Assembly (NCBI RefSeq): GCF_001675165.1
Contig: NZ_LROS01000004.1
Location: 1 to 64,000 of the forward strand
Direction of reading: 5' to 3'
DNA: 64,000 nt
DNA from: Clostridium ragsdalei P11
Lineage (GTDB): Bacteria; Bacillota; Clostridia; Clostridiales; Clostridiaceae
Below the pieces are notes generated by a model. That model was not told the DNA's origin. It ran no database searches and worked only from the letters and a program-made list of their open reading frames with translations. The position numbers and the translations under genes are program-made. Within the stretch, counting starts at the first letter, position 1, and each line of letters starts with the position of its first letter. This document shows positions 35,328-43,036 of the stretch, one piece after another.

Positions 35328-35471
35328 TTACTTTAAAAGCTCATCAGGACATTGGGGTTGATGACCACAACCTGCTGATGCTGGAGTTATAACTAATGCT
35401 GCCAGAAACAAAGACAAATAACCTACCATTTTCATACTTTTGTTTAAGAAATTCTTTTTCAAATTTTTCAT
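35328..35471 (-). CDS. AgrD-like cyclic lactone autoinducer peptide precursor
   Basis: 47 residues: a basic, amphipathic N-terminus (MKNLKKNFLNKSMK), a hydrophobic stretch GYLSLFLAALVITPASA, then the signal-peptide core beginning GCGHQPQC and the acidic tail CPDELLK. The AgrD family shows the same order: leader, thiolactone Cys, then a P-x-EL-K recognition tail. ATG at 35471 has AGGAGG ten bases upstream; an out-of-frame ATG lies at 35478. It is upstream of the AgrC-like kinase on the same strand. The AgrB protease needed to cyclise it is not in the window. Which cysteine forms the ring is not certain. Confidence 0.8.
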   Translation of the reverse strand: MKNLKKNFLNKSMKMVGYLSLFLAALVITPASAGCGHQPQCPDELLK

Positions 35472-35559
35472 TTTTCATATACCTCCTATAATGTTTTAAT
35501 TTATAAATTCTACAATAATTTAGATTTTCCTGCTATATATTACAAAAAAAAATAGAAAT

Positions 35560-35577
35560 AAGAAAATTAATTTTCTT
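35560..35577. promoter_or_regulatory. 18-bp perfect palindrome upstream of the AgrD-like gene
   Basis: AAGAAAATTAATTTTCTT, about 90 bases before the peptide start. It is a possible operator, but AT-rich palindromes arise easily in this genome. Confidence 0.3.
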
Positions 35578-35701
35578 TTTGTAAATATTTGGTATATGAA
35601 CTCTGTAATAAAATGAATTTCAGATCAAATGTTTATACATTAAATTAAACACATATTGATGATAGGCTATATGATAAGATATGACGTGAAAATACTCCAA
35701 T

Positions 35702-36012
35702 AAAAATTTTGATAAAGAAATCGGATTTGTAATTTATGATAATGAAGGCTTTAGCTGTGGAAATATGGACATGCCTCAGTTTCAGCAAATGATAAAAAAT
35801 GTTAAGAATGATAAATTTGATGCTCTAGTATGTTACTGACTTGACCATGCAAGCATAAAGGAACAGTTTGATACAAGTACCCCTATAGGTCTGTATTTGC
35901 ACAATTAAATTGTGAAACCATTGCTGAATGTGTATGTGACAATATAATTGAACTAGCAAAAACAAACCGTTGGTTAAGTGGACCTCCTCCTATGAGATTT
36001 AACTCTTTTTAA
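35702..36012 (+). pseudogene. Wrecked serine recombinase (resolvase/integrase) gene
   Basis: The frame from 35702 reads KNFDKEIGFVIYDNEGFSCG, then PQFQQMIKNVKNDKFDALVCY, an in-frame TGA where the family has Arg (CGA to TGA), and LDHASIKEQFDTSTPIG. After a frame change it continues VFAQLNCETIAECVCDNIIEL and AKTNRWLSGPPPMRF to TAA at 36010-36012. These are the resolvase catalytic-domain helices, with the middle and the whole C-terminal DNA-binding region deleted. It is a clear relic of an integrated element. Confidence 0.8.
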
Positions 36013-36133
36013 CAGAATTATATTTGGATTTAGTTTTATCTTCAGGATTTATATATTCAAAGTCTCCTTGTGAATTTTTTCTTATTCCCATCTTTTCATA
36101 TTGCTTATCTTTAACTTTACGCTTATTAACCAT
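35999..36133 (-). CDS. Small basic protein of unknown function (44 residues)
   Basis: ATG at 36133 follows AGAGGTG with six bases between. It encodes a hydrophilic Lys-rich 44-mer (MVNKRKVKDKQYEKMGIRK..., ending SVKKS) and stops at 35999-36001, overlapping the end of the recombinase relic on the other strand. The inverted repeat GGCTTATTAT/ATAATAAGCC lies upstream at 36147-36171. No family was recognised. The good ribosome site argues that it is real. Confidence 0.5.
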   Translation of the reverse strand: MVNKRKVKDKQYEKMGIRKNSQGDFEYINPEDKTKSKYNSVKKS

Positions 36134-36146
36134 TAGTATCACCTCT

Positions 36147-36171
36147 GGCTTATTATCTATAATAATAAGCC
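36147..36171 (-). promoter_or_regulatory. Inverted repeat upstream of the 44-residue gene
   Basis: GGCTTATTAT (36147-36156) and ATAATAAGCC (36162-36171), 5-bp spacer. It could be an operator or a hairpin around the small gene's leader. Confidence 0.35.
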
Positions 36172-36316
36172 ATTATATTCAAGCCAACTTTTATATCCTT
36201 TTTATTCGATTTTTATAAAATAATTTTCTTACATGAATTTCCGTAAGAGGAATCGAAGCTAAAAGTAAACTTACAGATATCATAGATGAAACTCACAAAT
36301 CAGTAAAAATATTATT

Positions 36317-37516
36317 TTATATCAGTGTAACATAACTATTCCATAGATCTCTCATATCCTTAAAATACTTGTCTTTGGTAATATAATATATTGTGTCAAG
36401 CTGCTTTACATGTACGGAATGATAGTATCCTGCACTATTGGGGTTGGAATTGTTTGTTATATAGTACAAATCATAACTTGTAAAACCTCCAATATCGTAG
36501 TAAGGCAAAATACATTTAAGGCTGTCAATTCCCTTATTAAAATACTCATAGGCAACATTGGAATAGTACTTGTTTTGAGCTTCTTTAACGTGCCACCAAT
36601 CATATAATCCCATTAAAGTGAAAATATATCCATTTAATGTATAGGAACTATTAGTATTTACATATTCCTGAAAAAATATCTTGTTTTTTAAATTTGTGTC
36701 CAGCGCCTCCAATGTATCCATTACACCTCCTTCTGAAACAGGTGTAATAAGATATTTTAGAGCTTTATTTCCGGCTTCTACATATTTTTTATCTCCCGTT
36801 ACTTTAAATGCCCTTTCAAATACACTTAAAGCCTGACCTTGAGCCATACTCGATGTCCATCCCGGCTTCAAGTCCTCATAGTGATTGTATGCAAAATTAT
36901 ATTTTAGAGCACCTCTTTTATCCATATAATTAATTAAAAAATCAGCACAGTTTAAAAAACTTTTTTTTGTATCATTTCCATTTATATATTTGCCATACAT
37001 AGACAATGCATATAATTCCACTGATACAGGATTATAACAAAACTTACCATTATATTTACGCATAGGTATATTATTTGCATCTAACTTAAAATCATCACAA
37101 TTTTCATCATTATTCTTTTCACAATCAAAATAGCACTTATAGGGACTATAATAATGACTTAATTCAACTGAATATCCATTTAACTTATACTCCTCTTTTG
37201 ATTTAGAAACTAGTTGAATAAAATTTGGACAATATCTATATTTTGTGGAAATTGGTTTTTTTACCTCAGCTAGTTTCTTATAGACAAGTATTTCATTTTT
37301 AATATGCCTTGGTGCCTCACTTTTTAGTATTGAATTATATCCTTTAATTGCAGAGTGAAATTTTCCTAAAGATTGATATTTCTTACTTGTAGAAAGTGCT
37401 TCGTCAAACGTAACTTTTCTATTTTTACTATTCAAACGTACTGAGGCATGCCCTATATTGCTGCTAAAAATAATTATAATACTAAAAATTAGGAATACTT
37501 TTTTTACAAATTTCAT
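36317..37516 (-). CDS. Exported D-glucuronyl C5-epimerase-family protein
   Basis: 399 residues from ATG at 37516 (AAGGAG seven bases upstream; an in-frame TTG precedes it). Signal peptide at 1-25. The C-terminal ~230 residues match the C5-epimerase C-terminal domain: KPGWTSSMAQGQALSVFERA, YTLNGYIFTLMGLYDW and a closing YYHSVHVKQLDTIYYIT. Eukaryotic members epimerise glucuronate in heparan sulfate; the bacterial substrate is usually unknown and probably a surface uronate polymer. No glycosyltransferases flank it. Confidence 0.8.
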   Translation of the reverse strand: MKFVKKVFLIFSIIIIFSSNIGHASVRLNSKNRKVTFDEALSTSKKYQSLGKFHSAIKGYNSILKSEAPRHIKNEILVYKKLAEVKKPISTKYRYCPNFIQLVSKSKEEYKLNGYSVELSHYYSPYKCYFDCEKNNDENCDDFKLDANNIPMRKYNGKFCYNPVSVELYALSMYGKYINGNDTKKSFLNCADFLINYMDKRGALKYNFAYNHYEDLKPGWTSSMAQGQALSVFERAFKVTGDKKYVEAGNKALKYLITPVSEGGVMDTLEALDTNLKNKIFFQEYVNTNSSYTLNGYIFTLMGLYDWWHVKEAQNKYYSNVAYEYFNKGIDSLKCILPYYDIGGFTSYDLYYITNNSNPNSAGYYHSVHVKQLDTIYYITKDKYFKDMRDLWNSYVTLI

Positions 37517-37643
37517 CAATTTTCTCCTTTTTAAATCAAATTTCTAATCTCTAATATTATTTTTCAAATGTGTAGTTTTTATTAAAAATTTATATATATT
37601 ACACTATGAAACTAACCCTTTATTATACATTTTTTAATATTCA

Positions 37644-38495
37644 TCAAATTCTAGGTACCTTATCTAAATCCTTACATTTACTTACTTTTTTTAATCCATA
37701 AATTATAAATACAACTCCTAAAATTGTAAGGGAAATAACTACAAATAAATTTTGAGTCCTATTCATATACGGTACATATGCAAGTACAAACGCAATACTA
37801 TTAAATAACATATGAGAATACATACATAGGTATATTGACTTTGTTTTCACATAAACATACCCTAGTAAAACGCCTAGTAAAAAGCCATTAATAAATTGGA
37901 TACCATTTAAATGGACTATACCAAATAATAAAGCTGATACTATTATTGAATTTTTACCTGAATATTTTTTTAATAGCCCTCCAAGTATAACTCCTCTAAA
38001 TACAAATTCCTCCATAGCAGGTCCAACAATGCAAACATATATGATAAACGGCATTTGAATAATTTCACCAATAGATTTCAACATAGATTTAGGCATTAGT
38101 ATTTTACTAAAAGGATCAAGCACAAAAATCACTAAGTTATTGGAAATAATTCTAAATCCCACTATAGCTACAGTTGCATAAAAAATATTTCTTATAGTAA
38201 ATTTTTTATAAACTTCTTTTAAAAAAAGATCCTTATCTGACCTAATTATATAAAGTTTGTAAAATATAATTGTAGTTGCAGCAAGTATCATTAATGCCAT
38301 AATTGTATTGAGCATAAACATCTCTAATTGAGATTTGTTATTTATAGAAAAAACTCTTGTAAAACCTCCTATAAGACACAGTATAATCCCATAAATAATT
38401 GCAGCACCCACAGCATCCTTAACAGCCATTTTTTCAAATTCTAATGATTCATTTTCAATATTAGATATAATCTTAAATGGATTTAAACTGTTCAC
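37644..38495 (-). CDS. CPBP-family intramembrane metalloprotease (Abi)
   Basis: 283 residues from GTG at 38495, chosen because GGAGGGGGAG lies inside the longer frame just upstream. About eight membrane helices. The CPBP motifs are EEFVFRGVILGGL (EExxxR), FGIVHLNG (FxxxH) and YSHMLFNS. Relatives are CAAX-type proteases or bacteriocin self-immunity proteins. It stands alone, so the client is unknown. Confidence 0.87.
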   Translation of the reverse strand: MNSLNPFKIISNIENESLEFEKMAVKDAVGAAIIYGIILCLIGGFTRVFSINNKSQLEMFMLNTIMALMILAATTIIFYKLYIIRSDKDLFLKEVYKKFTIRNIFYATVAIVGFRIISNNLVIFVLDPFSKILMPKSMLKSIGEIIQMPFIIYVCIVGPAMEEFVFRGVILGGLLKKYSGKNSIIVSALLFGIVHLNGIQFINGFLLGVLLGYVYVKTKSIYLCMYSHMLFNSIAFVLAYVPYMNRTQNLFVVISLTILGVVFIIYGLKKVSKCKDLDKVPRI

Positions 38496-38696
38496 AAGTA
38501 TCTCCCCCTCCAATTAACATATTCTATCCACAAATATAAAAAATTTTGTAATTAAATTATACTACTCATAAATTGATAAATATGTAAATTTTGCTAATTG
38601 CAATTGAAGATTTACCAAAAAATAAAAATGCACCTATAAATGTCAAAATAAGAACATTCATGGTACACTCTTTTCTTAAAATATATATTCCATATT

Positions 38697-39893
38697 CTAA
38701 TGTTTTTTATTTAAGATTGTTTCAATCCAGTTAAAAATACGTTCACCTGCAATTAACTTAGCTCCAACCTGACAGTGTTCTTCAGCACCTTCTTCTTTAG
38801 TAAAAAGCATAAAATCCTTTTTACACTTGAGATTATCATAGAGAAGTTTTGCTTGTCCTTTAAAGTATCCTTCATTTTCAGTATCAATAACAAGTGTAGG
38901 ACACTCAATTTTTTCTGCTGTTCCTTTAAGGTAATAATTTTCTGTTTTTAGGAAGCACTCAGCAGGCGTTTTTGCATCAAATACATACATTGCATTTGAA
39001 ATTGACCACTTAATAGCTGAACTTTTTTTCATCTCTTCATACATAATGTTATTAACTTCTTCTGGATTATTACGCACATATTCGAAAAAACCTTCCCTTG
39101 AAAAATTAGAAGGTCTCCTGAACCCCATGAAATCATATACCCCTCCATTAGCAATGCAAGCTGCTATACGTTTTTCATATGCTGCCGCTCTTGGGGCAAG
39201 ATATCCTCCAAAACTTTCCCCCATAAGCACAATACGATTTGGATCTATTTCTTTTTTTGAAATTAGATAATCTATTACAGGTGTTACAACTTTTTCATAA
39301 TCATATCTAAAGAATAAATGCTGCTTTCTGACAGCTTCTCCCTGTCCAGGACCTTCAAAAGTAAAAAAGTTCATACCCCTTGCTAATGCTGACATTGCTA
39401 TTCCATAAAATTCTTCTTTAGTTCCATCAAATCCATTCACAAGAACTAAAACAGGTTTTTTTTCATCTCCTTCATGATAAAAATGTCCTGGAAGTGTTGT
39501 ATTTTCGTATGGTATTTTAACAGCTTCTATAACAGGTTTGCTTAATTTCATAACCTCGGAAAAACATTTAATACCTGAATCATACAGTTCATTTATTCTT
39601 GGATCATTTGGATTCTCATGCAAATAAAATTCAGCTGTCCTATAATAGTTAGAAGCTCTGAGATATGCCTGCTTTGCGCTAACCAAATGGCCTTCCAAAT
39701 AGCATTTGTCTGCAAATTCATGAATTCTCTTTGCAAGTTTAGTCCATTCCATGCACCAGCTTTCAAAATCTCCTTCTACTATCTTGTTTGCAGTTGAAAT
39801 AACTTCTCCTATATCAGAAGCCCCAGAAGTGGCTCCTCCAAGAAGTCTCAGTACCTGAAATGAAAATTGGTCATCTTTAAAAATTACCTTCAT
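38697..39893 (-). CDS. Alpha/beta hydrolase of the FrsA/dihydropseudooxynicotine hydrolase type
   Basis: A 398-residue protein. An N-terminal helical cap (residues ~1-130) precedes a hydrolase core with LVNGFDGTKEE, the nucleophile elbow MGESFGGYLAPR near 228, an acid in the VIDTENEG strand and the His in AEEHCQVG near 377. This domain order matches two-domain C-C or ester hydrolases. It lies two bases after the TetR gene on the same strand, so it is the likely target of TetR control. Confidence 0.85.
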   Translation of the reverse strand: MKVIFKDDQFSFQVLRLLGGATSGASDIGEVISTANKIVEGDFESWCMEWTKLAKRIHEFADKCYLEGHLVSAKQAYLRASNYYRTAEFYLHENPNDPRINELYDSGIKCFSEVMKLSKPVIEAVKIPYENTTLPGHFYHEGDEKKPVLVLVNGFDGTKEEFYGIAMSALARGMNFFTFEGPGQGEAVRKQHLFFRYDYEKVVTPVIDYLISKKEIDPNRIVLMGESFGGYLAPRAAAYEKRIAACIANGGVYDFMGFRRPSNFSREGFFEYVRNNPEEVNNIMYEEMKKSSAIKWSISNAMYVFDAKTPAECFLKTENYYLKGTAEKIECPTLVIDTENEGYFKGQAKLLYDNLKCKKDFMLFTKEEGAEEHCQVGAKLIAGERIFNWIETILNKKH

Positions 39894-39895
39894 AA

Positions 39896-40537
39896 TTAAT
39901 TTTCTCCCTTCACTAATTGGTCAATATCGGGTATATTTAAAATTCCTTTATGTACTCCTAATATTCTTTCAGCTATATCTTCAGCAGCTTTAGCCTTTAT
40001 TTTTAAATCTTCAAGATTTGTATGGAAAATTCCAGGATCAAACATAAATCCAGTAGCTACTAGCATATACTCTGCAGCTTCTTTTGGATACTTAGTATTA
40101 AATGCTCCCTCAATTACTCCCTGTTCTATAATTGAAGCATAAACAGGTATTAGTTTATTTATAGAATTTATAATAAACTTTTGGTGAACTCCAGCATTTT
40201 TTTCAGTATGAAGCTCTAAAAGCAAATCATCTTGTCTTCTATTTAAGTTAAATTCAATTTTTGCAATTAAATTTAACTTTTGAATTGCATTTAGATCTTC
40301 TCGTTTTTGAATATCAATAATTTTTCCAACTCTTTCTTCTGATAAATTTTCAAGTACTGCAAGAAAGACATCCTCTTTGGACTTATAGTAAATATAAAAT
40401 GTACCTTGAGCTATACCTGCTAATTTTACAATGTCACTTATGACTGTCTTTTCATAGCCTTTTTCTCTAAACAGCCTTTGTGCTGCTTTTAATATATCTT
40501 TTTTCCTCTCTTCTGGTTCTTTAACTGTTCTGCTCAT
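39896..40537 (-). CDS. TetR-family transcriptional regulator
   Basis: 213 residues from ATG at 40537 (GTGAGGAG upstream; the longer frame runs through the operators and is not used). N-terminal TetR HTH: KKDILKAAQRLFREKGYEKTVISDIVKLAG and TFYIYYKSKEDVF. The C-terminal ligand domain is unassigned. Two perfect 16-bp palindromes overlap its promoter (40554-40606). It probably represses itself and the downstream hydrolase gene until an unknown ligand, perhaps the hydrolase substrate, binds. Confidence 0.93.
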   Translation of the reverse strand: MSRTVKEPEERKKDILKAAQRLFREKGYEKTVISDIVKLAGIAQGTFYIYYKSKEDVFLAVLENLSEERVGKIIDIQKREDLNAIQKLNLIAKIEFNLNRRQDDLLLELHTEKNAGVHQKFIINSINKLIPVYASIIEQGVIEGAFNTKYPKEAAEYMLVATGFMFDPGIFHTNLEDLKIKAKAAEDIAERILGVHKGILNIPDIDQLVKGEN

Positions 40538-40553
40538 TTTTTTCTCCTCACGT

Positions 40554-40606
40554 TGAATGACATCATTCATTAAATATATAATATCACAATGAATGATGTC
40601 ATTCAA
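40554..40606 (-). promoter_or_regulatory. TetR promoter with twin palindromic operators
   Basis: Operators TGAATGACATCATTCA (40554-40569) and TGAATGATGTCATTCA (40590-40605) are each palindromic and are reverse complements of each other, 36 bp centre to centre. On the minus strand, -35 TTGAAT (40601-40606), 17-bp spacer, -10 TATTAT (40578-40583). One operator covers -35 and the other lies downstream of -10. Confidence 0.88.
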
Positions 40607-40665
40607 TAAAAAGTTATATTTAACTACACTATGTTAAATATAGAGCAGTTAAATATAACTTTAAT

Positions 40666-41043
40666 TTAAAATGTGCCTCCCTTTAAAACATTCATTAATT
40701 GCAATAAGTCTGTTTCATTAGCACCTTGTTTTTTTACCTTATGGTCGATAGACATATGAATTTTACCTGATAAAGCAGATAAGCAGTATTGTGCCGCATC
40801 ATACCCTGTTAAATTTTGCGACGATTTTTGCTTTTCCATTTTATCAATAGGAATTTTACTTATTAAATGCTTATTATTACTTTCATCTACTACATATGTA
40901 CAATAATATTTTCCTACCTTTTCTGATATAACTTGTTTACTTTTTTTTGATTTCTTTGTATCATTACTGTTATCTTTACTATCTGTTACTGCAGGATAGG
41001 CATAAGAATTACCACTAGAAATACTATTTACAGATGAACTCAT
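40666..41043 (-). CDS. Hypothetical hydrophilic protein
   Basis: 125 residues, no signal peptide or membrane segment. The N-terminal ~40 residues are low-complexity Ser/Asn/Lys-rich (SSGNSYAYPAV, TKKSKKSKQ), followed by a compact region with KYYCTYVVDE and a C-terminal helix LLQLMNVLKGG. No family was recognised. The N-terminus has the flavour of flagellar or hook-associated small proteins, but nothing around it supports that. It follows a GGAGG site. Confidence 0.65.
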   Translation of the reverse strand: MSSSVNSISSGNSYAYPAVTDSKDNSNDTKKSKKSKQVISEKVGKYYCTYVVDESNNKHLISKIPIDKMEKQKSSQNLTGYDAAQYCLSALSGKIHMSIDHKVKKQGANETDLLQLMNVLKGGTF

Positions 41044-41194
41044 TTTTATACCTCCTTAATGGAATTTTTATTATATATTGTATATTATAGCATATTATTT
41101 TCTAACCTTGAATAGCAATGCCTTTGAGAAATCCTATGCCGATCTTATTTAAACGGAAGGTATAAGAGTTACTAATGGGGCTTTGCAATATCTT

Positions 41195-41569
41195 TTACTT
41201 TAAAACCTTAGTTTTAGCTATCATTTTCTTATATGTATTGATTTTTTTCTCAAGATGCAGTATATTCTCTTCTATTTTACTTTTTTCAAAAGTTAACCTG
41301 TCCATTTGCTCTTCTAATAATTTTAATCGTTCTTCCAGTGTCTTGTCTCCTTCATATCTCAATTTAGAATAATATTGTATATCTTTAATTGGCATATTTG
41401 TTTCTTTTAGACGAATTATAAACTTTAACCACTCTACATCTTTTTCACTATATATTCTTCTATTAATCTTGTTCCTCTCAGGATAAATTAAACCAAGTTT
41501 CTCGTAATACCTCAATGTATCAATACTTAAACCAATCTTTTTAGAAAACTCTCCAATATAATAATTCAA
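41195..41569 (-). CDS. MerR-family transcriptional regulator
   Basis: 124 residues from TTG at 41569; AGGGGGA lies six bases upstream within the longer frame. N-terminal MerR HTH: YYIGEFSKKIGLSIDTLRYYEKLGLI and RRIYSEKDVEWL. A long C-terminal dimerisation coiled coil (residues ~75-120) ends without metal-binding cysteines. It is divergent from a carboxymuconolactone-decarboxylase-like gene whose promoter has the 19-bp spacer typical of MerR control. Confidence 0.92.
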   Translation of the reverse strand: MNYYIGEFSKKIGLSIDTLRYYEKLGLIYPERNKINRRIYSEKDVEWLKFIIRLKETNMPIKDIQYYSKLRYEGDKTLEERLKLLEEQMDRLTFEKSKIEENILHLEKKINTYKKMIAKTKVLK

Positions 41570-41583
41570 TTTGATTCCCCCTA

Positions 41584-41614
41584 TTGACATGGAGTTAACT
41601 CCATCATATATGAT
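41584..41614 (+). promoter_or_regulatory. MerR-type promoter with 19-bp spacer and central palindrome
   Basis: TTGACA (41584-41589), a 19-bp spacer, then TATGAT (41609-41614). The spacer contains the palindrome ATGGAGTTAACTCCAT. Overlong spacers with a palindrome are the hallmark of promoters that MerR-family activators correct by DNA distortion. Confidence 0.88.
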
Positions 41615-41647
41615 AATACTATCATGAAATTAGGAGGTATTTCAATT

Positions 41648-42016
41648 ATGGAAAATAGATATGAAAAAGGAGTAAATAAGCTTAATGAAGTTGATGGAAC
41701 AGGTGGAACAGAAGTAGTAGAATCTCTTAAGGATATTGCTCCAGACTTAGGAAAATACATTATTGAATTTGCTTTTGGAGACATTTATACCAGACCAACA
41801 TTTGACTTAAAACAGAGAGAACTTGTTACTTTATCTGCTCTAACTGCATTAGGTGGATGTGAAAAACAACTAAAAGTTCATATTAATGGTGCCTTAAATG
41901 TTGGAATAACAGAAAAGGAAATTATAGAAGTTTTTCTACAGTGCATCCCTTATGTTGGTTTCCCAAGAGTCCTAAATGCTGTTTCAGTTGCAAAAGATAT
42001 TTTCTTAAATAACTAA
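41648..42016 (+). CDS. Carboxymuconolactone decarboxylase-family protein
   Basis: 122 residues from ATG at 41648 (AGGAGG ten bases upstream). An AhpD-like all-helical protein: LDLKQRELVTLSALTALGG-type segment, CEKQLKVHINGALNVG where the family has CxxC/H, and ITEKEIIEVFLQCIPYVGFPR. Only one Cys of the AhpD CxxC pair remains, so it resembles the decarboxylase-like branch rather than the peroxiredoxin reductase. Target of the divergent MerR. Confidence 0.88.
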   Translation: MENRYEKGVNKLNEVDGTGGTEVVESLKDIAPDLGKYIIEFAFGDIYTRPTFDLKQRELVTLSALTALGGCEKQLKVHINGALNVGITEKEIIEVFLQCIPYVGFPRVLNAVSVAKDIFLNN

Positions 42017-42092
42017 CAAATGAGAGCCTAAAATCCTTACAAATAAGGGTTTTAGACTCTCATCCATTTCTAATTTAGTTTCTCTTGTCATG

Positions 42093-42220
42093 ATAAACAG
42101 AGTTCTTGGCATCAGATGGAGTTTTGACTCCACCTGATGCTTAGAAATCGTTATCCAGGGATGTAGCTGCTCTTTAATCCCACTTGGAGAAGTGGGATTA
42201 TTAGAGCCGGTAGTCATCGG
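42093..42220 (-). mobile_element. Repeat family B, copy 3 (128 bp)
   Basis: In reverse orientation it begins CCGATGACTACC after TTTAT and ends CTCTGTTTAT at 42093. The first stem reads AATCCCACTT with AAGTGGGATT where copies 1 and 2 have ACTCCC with GGGAGT or its variant, another compensatory change. It lies between the decarboxylase-like gene and the GNAT gene. Confidence 0.75.
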
Positions 42221-42270
42221 ATAAAAATAACTACCTACTGCTAAATAAATAATTCTTTTACTATGCACTT

Positions 42271-42834
42271 TTATTTGAATTTTTTGAATTCATCCTTTAA
42301 AATTGAATAATAAAGCCTATCAATATATTTTCCATTCTCGTAAAAAAAGTCCCGGGATGTGCCCTCATAGACGAATCCACATTTTTCAATTACTCTACGA
42401 GAAGCAGTATTTATTGACTTATGACATATTTGCACCTTATGTAAATTTATCCTATTAAATCCGTATTGAATAACAGCTTTTGTAGCTTCAGTTGCAAGTC
42501 CTTTTCTTTGAAATAGTTCTCCAATACAGTATTCAATTTCTGCAAAACGATTGTCTGTATTCATTAGGAAATATGCAATCTGTCCTATACATTCATCCAT
42601 TCTTCTTAATATAATAGCCCATCTATAATAATCCTTTTTTTCATAGGAGCTTATATATTTATTAAGAAGTTTTTTAACTTCCTGTTTTGTTGTATAAATT
42701 GGCTCACAGTACATGGATTGAATTTTAGGATTGCTAACCCAGTATTTCAACATATCTTCGTCATCTGTATACTCAAATCTTCTTAAAATTAACCTTTCCG
42801 TTTCAATCTGTATAGTACCAATGTGTGTTAGCAT
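42271..42834 (-). CDS. GNAT-family N-acetyltransferase (RimJ/RimL type)
   Basis: A 187-residue Acetyltransf_3 protein: ETERLILRRFEYTDDEDMLKYW at the start, IEYCIGELFQRKGLATEATKAV for acetyl-CoA (Q/RxxGxA variant), and NTASRRVIEKCGFVYEGTSRD near the end. Relatives acetylate ribosomal-protein N-termini or small amines and antibiotics. The substrate is unknown. It is flanked on both sides by family B repeats in the same orientation, so the segment could be mobile as a unit. Confidence 0.9.
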   Translation of the reverse strand: MLTHIGTIQIETERLILRRFEYTDDEDMLKYWVSNPKIQSMYCEPIYTTKQEVKKLLNKYISSYEKKDYYRWAIILRRMDECIGQIAYFLMNTDNRFAEIEYCIGELFQRKGLATEATKAVIQYGFNRINLHKVQICHKSINTASRRVIEKCGFVYEGTSRDFFYENGKYIDRLYYSILKDEFKKFK

Positions 42835-42853
42835 AAATGTAATTCCTCCTTAC

Positions 42854-43036
42854 ATAAACAGAGTTCTTGGTTTCAGGTGGAGTTTTTTTCTCCATCTGAA
42901 ACTTAGAAATCGTTATCCAGGGGCGTAGCAGCCGTTATCCCCCACTTTATAAGAAAAGCAGATATCCCAAATCTTTGATTTGGCGATAGTCGCTTTCACT
43001 GTGTGCGATGGGGGTATTACGGCTGGTAGCCATCGG
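42854..43036 (-). mobile_element. Repeat family B, copy 4 (183 bp), inserted in the 3' end of a kinase gene
   Basis: In reverse orientation it begins CCGATGGCTACCAGCC after TTTAT and ends CTCTGTTTAT at 42854. It is a longer subtype: the left hairpin is expanded by a nested stem (AAAGC...GCTTT, and CCAAATC-TTT-GATTTGG). Its first 20 bases supply the last codons and the stop of the kinase gene at 43017-44483. Confidence 0.8.

Noticed and set aside
36230-36300. Short coding-looking patch (VRGIEAKSKLTDIIDE)
   Set aside because: An open patch of about 20 codons without start, ribosome site or clear family; it may be more recombinase-locus debris but cannot be supported.
38514-38696. Gap between the CPBP and hydrolase genes
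   Set aside because: Read on both strands; AT-rich, no gene, hairpin or repeat that could be supported.
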